64,000 nt of DNA from Acinetobacter piscicola (GCF_002233755.1 NZ_NIFO01000004.1:220467-284466); one strand, 5' to 3'. Numbered from the stretch's first letter, positions 53,844 through 63,861 are shown. Notes: a model not told the origin generated them from the sequence alone. A program made the numbers and translations.

Positions 53844-56042
53844 ATGCAAGAACCTGTAAATAAAAGATCAGGATTAGGTCTACTCAGTTATCTCTGGAAT
53901 GAGTGGTTCTCAACCTTTTCCATACTTATCCTGCTTCTTCTGACCCTCATTATTGGGACAGGGGATATGATTCATGGGCAAATGCTCCGTTTCGGTGAAA
54001 AACTATACGGAAATGAACAAATAGGAATGCAGTATTCCTATTTAAGAGCAGAGCCACAAAAACCTTCTTGTGATCGCAACTTAAATATTGATGCGCTTGT
54101 TAAAGACAAAATGCAACAAGAAGCCAATGATCCAGATGTCGCATTCTTTGGGGTAACGCCTGAAGCGGATATCAGACAATCATTTATGGCTGCGCAACAA
54201 GAGTGCGAAGGAAAATTCGCTTTCTATGATAAATCCATGAAATATATGGAAGAACATACCACCATTCGTGCTTATCGTACGATGGAAACAGGGTTCTTCT
54301 GGGTTTTGAAATGGGGTGTTGAAAACCGAGTTATTCTTCTTGTACTTATGGTGATGATTGCTGCAATTTCAGCTTCTTTGAAAATGCACCATATTGGTTT
54401 ACGTCCAGCAAGAACAAAGCTTGATTATAAAGTTTATTCGATTGCTATGATCGTGGGTAACTCATTCTTGAGTTTCTCTGTGTTTAGCCAATATCGTTCA
54501 GTGTTGAATTCAGGGGTTATCTCAACCTTTGAAACCTTAGCCGTGTATTGGTTATGGATGTTCTTATTCGTTAGTTTAGTTGTTATTAGCTTATTTCAGC
54601 TGTTCCGTACGCCAGAAAATGCAGAAGAAGGTGGTAAATTTGGGCTAGCTTTGTTGTGTATCCCTCTATATGCAACCATGGCGATTATCACGGGAATTGC
54701 ATTTACTTTCTTTATGGATTACCCAATGGGACAAGGGATTTACCTTGGCTTTTTGGTTGAATTTTCAGGAATTTTCTTAAACTTAGCATTGTTTATTTGG
54801 GCAGGTATGTTGCTCACCCAAACACGTGTTATGGATTTGTTCTTGGCAATTTTACGTCCATGGAACCTTGCACCTGAAACATTGACTTGGTTGATTTTGA
54901 TCGGTGCTGCTATTCCTACAGCATATACGGGCGCATCGGGTATTTTCGTTGTTGCTGCTGGTGCGATTATTTATAAGGAAGTGTGGAATTCAGGTGCACG
55001 TCGTCAGTATGCACTTGCTGTATCTGCAATGTCAGGTTCATTGGGTGTGGTTTTACGTCCATGTATTCTGGTTATTTTGATTTCAATGCTTGATAGTCGT
55101 CATGTAACCTCTGATGAATTATTTGATCACGGTATTTATGTTTTCTGGCTCACTGCATTTATTTTCCTTGGTGTGTCTTTATTGCTAGCTGAAAATAAAT
55201 TCCGTATCAATTCTCCAAAAGTTGCTGTGCCGGGCATGCTTCGTGCTTTTGTTCCAGTCATTCCATATATTGTGATTACAATCATTGTTATAGGATTCTA
55301 TAAGTATGGTCTGGATACGCAAATGGATGAGTTTACAGCACCTGTAATTCTTCCAATTATGCTATTGGCATTTATTTTATTCGATAAAGTTTTAGGTGAT
55401 AAGTTACCTGCTCCTGAAAATCTGAATAGAGCATTAGAGCTTGAGCATGAGCATAAGTCAGAATACCTACGTGAACATGGTGAAGATGCTGAGAAGAAAC
55501 GTAGCTTTGGTAGTGCAATCCGTTTTGCAACCTCTGAAAGCGTTGGACATATTGGTGCCTTAATTATTCTTATGGCATTGTCAGTCAGTATTGGTGGCTT
55601 GATTGAACGTAGTGAAATTGTGACCTTAATACCAACGCATCTTGGTAGTATTTTGATTACACTTGGCTTCATGGCGTTATTACTTGCTTTAATTGGTATG
55701 ACCACAGATCCATTTGGTGCAGTAATTTTGGTCGCTACAACTGTTGCTCCAGTGGCTTTTACAAATGGCATTCATCCGATTCATTTCTGGATGGTTGTAT
55801 TGGTTGCCTTTGAGTTTGGCTATGTTACTCCACCAGTTGCATTGAACCATTTACTGACGCGAATGTCGGTCGGAGACGCTGAAGTCGCCGCCGCTGATGC
55901 AGAAGCAAAAGCTAAATATACAAGCTTCTATTATCGTTACGAGCGTTGGATCTTACCGATGGTCGTATTGTTCTCTGCCTTAGTCATCGTGACTTACATC
56001 CCTTACTTCTTCAACTTATTTAATTGGTATCCAAACAAATAA
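53844..56042 (+). CDS. TRAP transporter large permease with an extended N-terminus (DctQ-DctM-like)
   Basis: 732 residues, well above the ~430 of a plain DctM. The N-terminal part has one helix (about 24-42), a periplasmic loop of about 110 residues with two cysteines, and further helices that probably replace the small DctQ subunit. The DctM core follows, with PTAYTGASGIFVVAAGAIIY and the signature FGYVTPPVALNHLL. Another soluble, charged loop (about 520-550, NRALELEHEHKSEYLREHGE) is cytoplasmic. No DctP solute-binding gene is adjacent; the TatT lipoprotein nearby may help. Substrate unknown. Confidence 0.85.
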   Translation: MQEPVNKRSGLGLLSYLWNEWFSTFSILILLLLTLIIGTGDMIHGQMLRFGEKLYGNEQIGMQYSYLRAEPQKPSCDRNLNIDALVKDKMQQEANDPDVAFFGVTPEADIRQSFMAAQQECEGKFAFYDKSMKYMEEHTTIRAYRTMETGFFWVLKWGVENRVILLVLMVMIAAISASLKMHHIGLRPARTKLDYKVYSIAMIVGNSFLSFSVFSQYRSVLNSGVISTFETLAVYWLWMFLFVSLVVISLFQLFRTPENAEEGGKFGLALLCIPLYATMAIITGIAFTFFMDYPMGQGIYLGFLVEFSGIFLNLALFIWAGMLLTQTRVMDLFLAILRPWNLAPETLTWLILIGAAIPTAYTGASGIFVVAAGAIIYKEVWNSGARRQYALAVSAMSGSLGVVLRPCILVILISMLDSRHVTSDELFDHGIYVFWLTAFIFLGVSLLLAENKFRINSPKVAVPGMLRAFVPVIPYIVITIIVIGFYKYGLDTQMDEFTAPVILPIMLLAFILFDKVLGDKLPAPENLNRALELEHEHKSEYLREHGEDAEKKRSFGSAIRFATSESVGHIGALIILMALSVSIGGLIERSEIVTLIPTHLGSILITLGFMALLLALIGMTTDPFGAVILVATTVAPVAFTNGIHPIHFWMVVLVAFEFGYVTPPVALNHLLTRMSVGDAEVAAADAEAKAKYTSFYYRYERWILPMVVLFSALVIVTYIPYFFNLFNWYPNK

Positions 56043-56055
56043 CGTTGTGGTAAAC

Positions 56056-56081
56056 AAAAAGCACCTTCGGGTGCTTTTTGT
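56056..56081 (+). terminator. Terminator after the TRAP permease
   Basis: AAAAAGCACC, loop TTCG, GGTGCTTTTT. 14 nt after the stop. Confidence 0.93.
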
Positions 56082-56301
56082 TTATGTTCTTCAATATTTC
56101 AGATTAAAGTTGTTGATGGTTATTGAACTCATCATGATGTATTGAAAGTAATGACTGTATTTTATGAAAAGAAAAGTTGAAAATTGTTAAAATTTACTAA
56201 AAAGTTGATTGAGTTTTTTGCATAAATTAATTAATTTAGATCAAGATTAAAATTTAACAATAGATGTTGTACATGCAACTTTTACGGATTAGAGCTAAAT
56301 A

Positions 56302-57558
56302 ATGGGAAAATATAAATATTATAAAATCAAGACAATAAAAGACTGGTCTGGTGAAGATTGGGATGTTTATGATGAGAGAAAGACTCCGTCAGGTATTATG
56401 ATTAATAGAGGTTGGCCATACTCTTTAACACCTAAAGATGGAATTGGTGGACAATTTACTTATATTCTTACCCCTGAAGTTGTAGCATTTGTTAAAACAC
56501 ATTCTATTACTGAAGTTGAGCAGCAGCTTGGTTTAAGTACGAGTATGGTTGCTAAATTTAGACGAACCTTAGGTATCCAAAATAGATTTATTTATCGTGA
56601 TGATCAGTGGATTTTAGAACATCAAGATGAGCTTTTATATGACAGTTTGGAAGCACTGAAAATCAAATATGGGTTCAAAAGAACACAGGTTTATCAACAT
56701 AAAAAGTGGTTGGCTGAGTTGATTGATATTCCAGCGAAAAAGAGACTGAGAGCAGGTAGATTAGAGGTTTTAAGAGAACAATGGTTTAATGATCATAAAT
56801 CACAAATGTTAAATATGACTGCTCAAGAAATTGTAGAAGCATTTCAAGTTAGTTTATTTATCGCAAAAAATGCTTATGACCGTATCTGCTTAGAACGTGG
56901 AGAAAAGACCTTCTCTGAGAAATTTAAGCAAGGCAAAAGAAATAAACAACAATGGCTTCTAGATCATCAAGATGAGCTTTTACATTCTGGAAAGACCGTA
57001 GTTGAGTTAGCCAAGCAATTTAAAAAAACCAATGGGCAAATTCTGCGAGCAAAAGCCAAGCTTCGAGAAATTTTAAAAATACCCAAAGTGGTTGAACAAA
57101 ATGAAACTTGGTTATTGGCACACCAAGAGGTTTTATTGAATCCTAATTTCAGTAAACAAGCGTTAGCGGAGAAATTGGGTATTGAGCCATCGCAAGTCGA
57201 TCGTAAAAAAGGGAAGCTTAAGAAACTATTAAATATTCCGCATCATGTTGATCAAGTTCAAGCTTGGCGATTGCGAAACCAAGAGATACTACTTTCATTA
57301 CATTTAAGTATTCCTGAAATTGCAAAGATGTTGGATCGAAAGGAAAAGTATATTGTTAAAAATCGTATGATCTTAAGAGAGTTTTTAAATATTTCGATAG
57401 AAGATCAGAAAAAAGCTTGGGTATTGGAACATCAACAAGATTTAGAGCAGCTGAGTATTGAGAAATTCCAAGAAAAATATCAGATAGGGCGTTTTGTGGT
57501 GCAAGGTTATCGGAAGCTTTTAATAGAACTGAAACAAAAAGCAGATATTAATGAATGA
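56302..57558 (+). CDS. Protein of six or more tandem helix-turn-helix-like modules
   Basis: 418 residues, no recognised family. After an N-terminal part of about 55 residues (rich in Lys, Tyr, Trp) come repeated modules, each opening with a Trp followed by a helix such as ILEHQDELL, then a short HTH-like pair and a basic helix ending in LxELLxIP. The leading Trp residues are W103, W161, W218, W270, W322 and W373 (spacing 58, 57, 52, 52, 51). A shorter copy without Trp lies at 57-97 (TEVEQQLGLSTSMVAKFRRT). The modules are Lys-rich, so serial DNA binding is plausible. No enzyme motif, signal peptide or membrane helix. Monocistronic, with about 220 AT-rich bases upstream. Confidence 0.75.
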   Translation: MGKYKYYKIKTIKDWSGEDWDVYDERKTPSGIMINRGWPYSLTPKDGIGGQFTYILTPEVVAFVKTHSITEVEQQLGLSTSMVAKFRRTLGIQNRFIYRDDQWILEHQDELLYDSLEALKIKYGFKRTQVYQHKKWLAELIDIPAKKRLRAGRLEVLREQWFNDHKSQMLNMTAQEIVEAFQVSLFIAKNAYDRICLERGEKTFSEKFKQGKRNKQQWLLDHQDELLHSGKTVVELAKQFKKTNGQILRAKAKLREILKIPKVVEQNETWLLAHQEVLLNPNFSKQALAEKLGIEPSQVDRKKGKLKKLLNIPHHVDQVQAWRLRNQEILLSLHLSIPEIAKMLDRKEKYIVKNRMILREFLNISIEDQKKAWVLEHQQDLEQLSIEKFQEKYQIGRFVVQGYRKLLIELKQKADINE

Positions 57559-57725
57559 GATTTACAATTTTAGCTAAAGAATTTTAGATTGTAATGATGT
57601 TAAGTTTCGTTTTACTCAGATTTAAGCGTAAAAGTGAACATACATTAAAAGCTAAAGATATGATAATTATTATAAAATGAAAAGCTCTAACACGATGCTA
57701 AAGCTTTTAAAATAAAGAAAATAAT

Positions 57726-58169
57726 TTAAGCCTTGGCTTGAATCGCCAATTGCTGTTCTAGTAATTTGACTTGTTCTTCTTTTAACTTAATCAATTGGTC
57801 TGCATCAGCTTGTTGTGATTTTAAATTTTGTTGCTGTTCATTCAGTTGCTTTTGAATATCTTCTAATTTAGCGAATTCTTCTTTGGCTAAACTCGCATTC
57901 TGAGGAACTTGATCTTTTAAAATAGATGCGTTAACTAATTCAACATTTGCTGTCGATGCTGCATTTTCCTGTATCGGTTGCGCAGCAGGAGGTGCTGCAA
58001 CGACAGGTTTTTTCTGCGCAGCTACGGGTTGATTAAATTGATCATTCACTTGATTGTTTTTGTGATCGTTATTTAGCCAGAAGAAAACAGTAATGAATAA
58101 GCTAACGACAATTAAAGCCCCAGCAATGATCCACATCAATTTAGAATTATTTCTTTGATCTATACGCAT
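57726..58169 (-). CDS. Membrane-anchored coiled-coil protein, unknown function
   Basis: 147 residues: a short basic N-terminus, one membrane helix (about 12-32, MWIIAGALIVVSLFITVFFW), a Pro/Ala/Gln-rich linker, then a Gln/Lys/Glu-rich coiled coil to the end (IQKQLNEQQQNLKSQQADAD). Topology suggests an inner-membrane anchor with the coiled coil in the periplasm. It starts 14 nt after yheV on the same strand, so it belongs to the prlC-yheV transcript. Confidence 0.7.
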   Translation of the reverse strand: MRIDQRNNSKLMWIIAGALIVVSLFITVFFWLNNDHKNNQVNDQFNQPVAAQKKPVVAAPPAAQPIQENAASTANVELVNASILKDQVPQNASLAKEEFAKLEDIQKQLNEQQQNLKSQQADADQLIKLKEEQVKLLEQQLAIQAKA

Positions 58170-58183
58170 TTTATTCGGTCCAT

Positions 58184-58399
58184 TTATTTTGAAGAACGAG
58201 GCTTGAATTGAATAACCCCAATCTCATCTGGTGTGGCAGGTTCATCAGGCGCATCTACATGCGTAGGACGATTTTCAGAGTATCCACACTCGATGCATTC
58301 AATCCATTCAGCATCGCCTTGGGTGAGCATAACAATACGATCCATCGCTTCACATTTTGGACACTTTGCGCCAGCAATGAAACGACGTTTGATATTCAT
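58184..58399 (-). CDS. yheV: YheV-family zinc-ribbon protein
   Basis: 71 residues. Two CxxC pairs, C13/C16 (CPKC) and C35/C38 (CIEC), form a zinc ribbon; the start RRFIAGAKCPKC and ECIECGYSE are typical of YheV. In many gammaproteobacteria yheV follows prlC, as here (47 nt apart). Function unknown. Confidence 0.86.
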   Translation of the reverse strand: MNIKRRFIAGAKCPKCEAMDRIVMLTQGDAEWIECIECGYSENRPTHVDAPDEPATPDEIGVIQFKPRSSK

Positions 58400-58446
58400 A
58401 TACCCACCACACTTAAATCAATTTTGACCGTTAGTTTAAGCGTTGT

Positions 58447-60474
58447 TTAGTTATTCGTCCAACCCTGATGACGTAATAATGCATCAATTTTTGGTTCGCG
58501 CCCACGGAAATTGATAAATGCGTCAAGTGCTGTATCTTTTCCGCCAACTGCTAGAATTGCTTTACGAAATTCTTGTCCAGTTTGAGTATTGAAAACGCCT
58601 TCATTTTCGAAGCGATCAAAAGCATCACTGGCTAAAACTTCAGCCCATTTATAGGAATAGTATCCCGCTGCATAACCACCTGCAAAAATATGGCTGAAGC
58701 TATTTTGGAAGCGATTATAGCTTGCTGTAGGTAACACAGCATATTTGTGACGAATATCATCCAGTGTGGCTTGGATTTGCGTTGTATCTAAAGCTGGAGT
58801 GAGCTTATGAATGGTCAAATCAAATAATGCAAATTCAATCTGACGTAAACTTTGCATACCAGACTGGAAGAAACGGGCATTCAGCAACGCGCTGAGTAAA
58901 TCATTTGGCAATGCTTCTTGAGATTCAATATGCTCACTGATCAATGCCAAGCTTTCAGTGTCCCAAGTCCAAAACTCCATGAATTGACTTGGCAGTTCAA
59001 CAGCATCCCATGCAACGCCGTGTGTACCTGCAACAGAGATATTATCTACTTCGGTGAGCATGTGGTGTAAGCCATGTCCAAATTCATGGAACAAGGTATT
59101 GACTTCATCATGTGTTAGCAGAGCAGGTTGGTCACCTACAGGTGGTGTAAAATTACCAACCATATAGCAGATAGGTTTTTGTAATCCCTGTTCTGTTTGC
59201 ATACGAGAACGGAAACCACTCATCCATGCACCACCACGTTTTCCATTGCGTGCATACAGATCGAAGTAGAAACCACCAATCACAGTACCTTGATCTTCAA
59301 GTTCATAATAATGCGCATCTGCGTGCCAAAGCGGTGCTTCACGCTCAACGACATTGATGCCATATAATCGCTGAACAACATTAAATAATCCCTGAATGAC
59401 TTTTGGCGCAGGGAAGTAAGCTTTTAAATCTTCTTGAGAAAGATTGAACTTTTGTACTTTCAGCTTTTCAGAATAATAGGTGCTATCCCACGGTTGTAAC
59501 TCATCAATACCATCAAGTTTGGCAATGGCTTTGAGTTCCTCAATTTCTTTTAGAGCAGGAACACGAGCATGTTCAGCGAGATCAACCAAGAACTTCTCTA
59601 CAGTTGCAACATTCGGTGCCATTTTTGAAGCCAATGAATACTCTGCATAGTTGTCAAAACCTAAAAGTTTCGCCATTTCTTGGCGTAAACTCAAAATTTC
59701 GACCATCGCAGGAGCATTGTCATATTGTTGATCATCGGCTTGATCGGATGCACGTGTGGTATAGGCTTTATATAGATCTTCACGTAATTCACGGTCTTGG
59801 GCATAGGTCATAATGGCCAAATACGATGGAATATCGAGTGTGGCCACAGGTTGGTCTAGCTCACGTTGTTGACCATATTGTTTTAATAGTTCAACACTGC
59901 TTTGAGGTAAGCCTTTCAGCTGATCTTCAGTTAATGGCTTGCTATAGGCTTGAGTTGAATCTAGTACACGATTTGAAAAATCAGAGGAAAGTTGGGATAA
60001 ACGTGCTGAAATTTCTGCATAACGTTTTTTAGCATCACCTTCTAAGGCCACACCGGATAATTTGAAATCACGTAAGGCTAATTTGATGGCACTTTGTTGT
60101 GCGCTCGGCAAATCAGTGAAGATGACATTGTCATAAATATGTTGATAGCTTTGGTATAAAGGGACGTGTTGTCCAAGTTGTGTGTAATATTCACTTAAAC
60201 TTGGTAATAGTGATTGGTACACTTCACGGGTTTCTGCATTGTTCATCACCGCATTTAAGTGTGACAAAATACCCCATGATTCACTCATGTTATTTTCTAA
60301 AGTATCAATATTTTCCAAGACTTGTAGCTGTTGTTGAATGCTGTCAGGTACTTGGGTTAATTCATTTAGAAAGCGTTGACCATTTTGGATGGCTTGTTCA
60401 ATATTTTGTTTAAGTTGTTCTAAGCTAATTTGATCAAACTGCGGTACGGGTAATGTTGCTTGTTCTAATGTCAT
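58447..60474 (-). CDS. prlC: Oligopeptidase A
   Basis: Cytoplasmic zinc metallopeptidase of family M3 that degrades oligopeptides, including cleaved signal peptides. 675 residues (E. coli 680). Zinc site HEFGH in NTLFHEFGHGLHHML with the third ligand Glu in the following helix; the C-terminal AGGYAAGYYSYKWAEVLASD is typical. First gene of a prlC-yheV-membrane protein group. Confidence 0.96.
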   Translation of the reverse strand: MTLEQATLPVPQFDQISLEQLKQNIEQAIQNGQRFLNELTQVPDSIQQQLQVLENIDTLENNMSESWGILSHLNAVMNNAETREVYQSLLPSLSEYYTQLGQHVPLYQSYQHIYDNVIFTDLPSAQQSAIKLALRDFKLSGVALEGDAKKRYAEISARLSQLSSDFSNRVLDSTQAYSKPLTEDQLKGLPQSSVELLKQYGQQRELDQPVATLDIPSYLAIMTYAQDRELREDLYKAYTTRASDQADDQQYDNAPAMVEILSLRQEMAKLLGFDNYAEYSLASKMAPNVATVEKFLVDLAEHARVPALKEIEELKAIAKLDGIDELQPWDSTYYSEKLKVQKFNLSQEDLKAYFPAPKVIQGLFNVVQRLYGINVVEREAPLWHADAHYYELEDQGTVIGGFYFDLYARNGKRGGAWMSGFRSRMQTEQGLQKPICYMVGNFTPPVGDQPALLTHDEVNTLFHEFGHGLHHMLTEVDNISVAGTHGVAWDAVELPSQFMEFWTWDTESLALISEHIESQEALPNDLLSALLNARFFQSGMQSLRQIEFALFDLTIHKLTPALDTTQIQATLDDIRHKYAVLPTASYNRFQNSFSHIFAGGYAAGYYSYKWAEVLASDAFDRFENEGVFNTQTGQEFRKAILAVGGKDTALDAFINFRGREPKIDALLRHQGWTNN

Positions 60475-60854
60475 GTGGTGTAAACCAAATCATTTACTAA
60501 GTTATAGATAGATGTAGGGCTTTTGGTAGAGGAAATCAAGGTGTGACAATAAAATTAACATAGAGATGATGTGTTAAATCTATAGGTTTGTTGCGTTTTG
60601 AGGTTGTATTCAAAAATAAGTACCTGTATCGGAGTTGCATACATCTATAATAATTCTAGAGGTTTGGTTTGATTTAAAAACGACATAAGTCACTAGGCTT
60701 CTTGCATAAATCAATTTTTAAACAGTGAATTAATTGTAAAAACCCTCATCCTGACCTTCTCCCAAAGGGAGAAGGGATTCTTTGAGTATCGAACTTATTG
60801 ACAATAAGCGATTATTTTAATTCTCAAATACTTTTTATTGTATTTGGCCTAATT
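60475..60854. other. prlC upstream region with one REP-like hairpin
   Basis: No gene seen. A REP-like sequence at about 60742-60780 has CCTTCTCCC (60755-60763), loop AAA, GGGAGAAGG (60767-60775), preceded by CCCTCATCCTGA. The rest is AT-rich sequence expected to hold the prlC promoter on the minus strand. Confidence 0.55.
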
Positions 60855-60883
60855 AAAAAAGAGAGCCGAAGCTCTCTCTTTTT
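60855..60883 (-). terminator. Terminator after rnr
   Basis: Read on the minus strand: GAGAGC, loop TTCG, GCTCTC, then TTTTTT. About 30 nt after the rnr stop. Confidence 0.88.
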
Positions 60884-60912
60884 GAAACTATTCCAACGAA
60901 GTCATTTAAAAA

Positions 60913-63363
60913 CTATTCAGTTTTAGCTTTTGCATTCGACTTTTTCTTTTTCGCCTTCGCTTTTTTCTTCACTTTATCTTTAACCTTCGCTTCAGACTTT
61001 GTTGAATTACTTTGGCTAGGTTTTTTATTGTTAGAACTGGACTTTCCTTTGGCTTTTTTCTTTCGAAAGGGACGTTCTCCGTCTTCACTGACTTTTGTAT
61101 CGTCAGATTCAGATTTCACTTTGGCAGGACGTTCAGAAAAAACCTCTTCTTTCGTTGTCGGTTTAGCAACACGTGGCGCACGGCTACGGATTGCACGACC
61201 TGCATGAGAAAGCTGTTGCAACAATTCAAAGTCAATCTTACGTTCTTCAAGATTCACACCAGCGACTTTAATCTTGACTTCATCACCTAAGCCGAAAGTT
61301 TGACCACGATTTTGTCCAACCAAATTTTGACTTGCTTGATCAAAAACAAAATAGTCATCGCCCAATTGACTAACATGTACCATACCATCGACATATAAAT
61401 CTTTGAGTGTGATAAATAAACCAAATTCAGCTGTCGCACTCACCACACCAACAAATTCTTCACCTAAGTGTTGTTGCATATAGTGACATTTCAGCCAAGA
61501 TGTTACGGAACGAGAAGCTTCATCAGCACGGCGCTCAGTTGCAGAAAAATGTTCTCCTGCATCGTCTAAAGCAGCACCTGAAAGTGGCGAAGGTTTCTGA
61601 TGTAAATGGGCTTTAATTGCACGATGCAATAACAAATCAGGGTAACGGCGAATTGGTGAAGTGAAGTGTGTATACGCTTCATAAGCCAAGCCATAGTGTC
61701 CGACATTTTTTGCGCCGTAAAATGCTTGCATCATTGAACGAAGCAAAACAGCATGAATACTTGGTGCATCAATACGGTCTTTAGTTGCTTCAATAACGGC
61801 TTGATAATCCGCTTGAGTTGGCTGTTCTGGGAATTTTAAGCCCAATAATTTCACAAAATCACGAACTTTTTGAATACGTGAGAACTCAGGCGCTTCATGT
61901 ACACGATACAACATTGGAATATCATGTTTTAAGCAATATTCCGCTGCGGCAACGTTAGCAAGCAACATACATTCTTCAATGAGTTTATGTGCAACATTAC
62001 GTGAACGAGGTAGGATTTCGTTAATTCCACCTAATTCATCAAACGTCATATAGGTTTCAACGGTTTCAAATTCCATTGCATGACGTTCAGCACGTAAGCC
62101 TTTTAAAGTTTCATACAGTTGATACAACGTATTTAATGACTTACGCACATCACGATCTTCAGGAACCGCAGTACTGTCGCCATCGAAATATTGTGCAACT
62201 TGGGTATAGGTTAAACGTGCTTTTGAATGCATTACCGATGGATAAAATTCAAATTTAGTCACTTTACCTGCACGACTTAAGTTCAAATCACAGACCATAC
62301 ATAAACGGTCAACGTGTGGATTTAAAGAACATAAGCCATTGGAAAGTGCTTCTGGCAGCATGGGTAATACATAATGTGGGAAATACACTGAGGTGCCACG
62401 TTCTTGCGCTTCATCGTCCAATGGTTTGCCCGAACGGACGTAGTGACTCACATCGGCGATCGCGACAACAACACGATAACCGCCACCTGGACGTTTTTCT
62501 GCATAAACGGCGTCATCGAAATCGCGTGCATCTTCACCATCAATCGTGACCAGTGGCAAGTCACGTAAATCGATACGGCCTGCATGATCTTTGGCTGTGG
62601 GTTCTTTAAAACTTTCTGCTTCTTTTACAACTTCTTCTGGAAACTCATAAGGCAAGCCATATTCTAAAATGGTTTGTGGAATAATGATTTCAGTATCCGC
62701 TTTGTCTGCCATCGATTGAATAATATGCCCTGTCGCAAAATTGTCGCGAGTCGGATAGTCGTCAATTTCTACACGTAACGCATCGCCAATTTTAGCTTTG
62801 GCATGTTCAATAAGTTCTTTTTCTAAAGTAATCGGTTGATGTGCATTCGGATTAGCAGGCTGAATAAAATATTCACCTTCAAATTCTGCAACTTTACCAA
62901 TCAGCTGTTTAATACGGCGTTGGGTAACTTCAGTCACATAACCCCAAGCTTTGCCTTTACGGTCTACTGAGGTTTGTTGGACTTTGACACGATCACCATG
63001 AAAGACTTGGCGTAACTCACGCTCAGGTAATAAGAACTCATCTTTTTTACCATCTAAACTTGCAACACCCAAACCTTTTGAATTGATATAAACAGTTGCA
63101 TCTAATGTAGGTTGATCTGCCATAAGCTGATATTTAAAGCCATCTTTCATGAGCTGACCATCACGTACCATGGCACTTAAGCGATGACTGAGCGCATCAA
63201 TACTCTTTTGATCGGCAATTTCAAATAGACCCACGAGGTCTGAATGTGACAGAGCTTCTTGTTTTTGCTCAATGATTTCTAAGATGAGCGTACGACTCGG
63301 AATAGGATTGTCATAACGTTCAGCTTCAGCTTTAGCTTCAGGATCGACCCAATTTTTCATCAT
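60913..63363 (-). CDS. rnr: Ribonuclease R
   Basis: 3'-5' exoribonuclease degrading structured RNA, including rRNA and mRNA. 816 residues (E. coli 813). Cold-shock domains, then the RNB domain with IDGEDARDFDDAVYAEKRPG (catalytic aspartates) and HYGLAYEAYTHFTSPIRRYP. An S1 domain follows (FGLFITLKDLYVDGMVHVSQ), and a long Lys-rich tail (about 740-816, many KKxK runs) as in other RNase R proteins. Two adjacent ATGs at the start (63363, 63360). Confidence 0.96.
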   Translation of the reverse strand: MMKNWVDPEAKAEAERYDNPIPSRTLILEIIEQKQEALSHSDLVGLFEIADQKSIDALSHRLSAMVRDGQLMKDGFKYQLMADQPTLDATVYINSKGLGVASLDGKKDEFLLPERELRQVFHGDRVKVQQTSVDRKGKAWGYVTEVTQRRIKQLIGKVAEFEGEYFIQPANPNAHQPITLEKELIEHAKAKIGDALRVEIDDYPTRDNFATGHIIQSMADKADTEIIIPQTILEYGLPYEFPEEVVKEAESFKEPTAKDHAGRIDLRDLPLVTIDGEDARDFDDAVYAEKRPGGGYRVVVAIADVSHYVRSGKPLDDEAQERGTSVYFPHYVLPMLPEALSNGLCSLNPHVDRLCMVCDLNLSRAGKVTKFEFYPSVMHSKARLTYTQVAQYFDGDSTAVPEDRDVRKSLNTLYQLYETLKGLRAERHAMEFETVETYMTFDELGGINEILPRSRNVAHKLIEECMLLANVAAAEYCLKHDIPMLYRVHEAPEFSRIQKVRDFVKLLGLKFPEQPTQADYQAVIEATKDRIDAPSIHAVLLRSMMQAFYGAKNVGHYGLAYEAYTHFTSPIRRYPDLLLHRAIKAHLHQKPSPLSGAALDDAGEHFSATERRADEASRSVTSWLKCHYMQQHLGEEFVGVVSATAEFGLFITLKDLYVDGMVHVSQLGDDYFVFDQASQNLVGQNRGQTFGLGDEVKIKVAGVNLEERKIDFELLQQLSHAGRAIRSRAPRVAKPTTKEEVFSERPAKVKSESDDTKVSEDGERPFRKKKAKGKSSSNNKKPSQSNSTKSEAKVKDKVKKKAKAKKKKSNAKAKTE

Positions 63364-63585
63364 GTATTTGGTTTCTAGTCAGAAGATAGGATTAGCATAA
63401 GACATACGATGCCAGACTGCACGTAATTGATTGCAATAATGTGCTTTAAATTTAGATTTATGAGGATTTCTCTAAATTTTCATTTAATTAGCAGCATTTA
63501 AAGCCTAAAAAAACGACAAAATGATGAAAATTGTTTAAAAAGTATTTAATTGAGCAAAAATCTATAATTTTTTTAGGTTGATGGC

Positions 63586-63614
63586 TTGCTGAAATGAGTT
63601 TTACTTTGTATTAT
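63586..63614 (+). promoter_or_regulatory. Promoter of the tRNA cluster
   Basis: TTGCTG (63586-63591), a 17-bp spacer, TATTAT (63609-63614), then a GC-rich stretch (GGCGGC) of the kind seen in stringently controlled promoters, and the first tRNA 13 nt later. Confidence 0.7.
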
Positions 63615-63627
63615 GGCGGCTCGTTAC

Positions 63628-63717
63628 GGTGAGATGGGTGAGTGGCTGAAACCACATCCCTGCTAAGGATGCATACGGGTAACTGTATCGAGGGTTCGAA
63701 TCCCTCTCTCACCGCCA
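63628..63717 (+). tRNA. tRNA-Ser(GCT)
   Basis: 90 nt including encoded CCA. Acceptor GGTGAGA pairs with TCTCACC, discriminator G. Anticodon loop CTGCTAA gives anticodon GCT (reads AGC/AGU). The long variable arm (CATACGGGTAACTGTATCG) is typical of class II tRNA-Ser. T-loop GGTTCGAATCC. Confidence 0.97.
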
Positions 63718-63733
63718 ACGAATAACTTATGAT

Positions 63734-63810
63734 GCGCTCATAGCTCAGCTGGATAGAGCACTTGGCTACGAACTAAGGGGTCGGGAGTTCGAATCTCTCT
63801 GAGCGCACCA
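63734..63810 (+). tRNA. tRNA-Arg(ACG), copy 1
   Basis: 77 nt including CCA. Acceptor GCGCTCA with TGAGCGC, discriminator A. Anticodon loop CTACGAA gives ACG (A34 presumably modified to inosine), reading CGN codons except CGG. T-loop AGTTCGAATCT. Confidence 0.97.
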
Positions 63811-63861
63811 ATCAAGTTAATCGTGATGTAACGAAGTCGATAGCTCGACAACACAAGTATT

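Noticed and set aside
61012..62549. Open frames antisense to rnr
   Set aside because: They are fully inside a confident RNase R gene and lack start signals and protein features.
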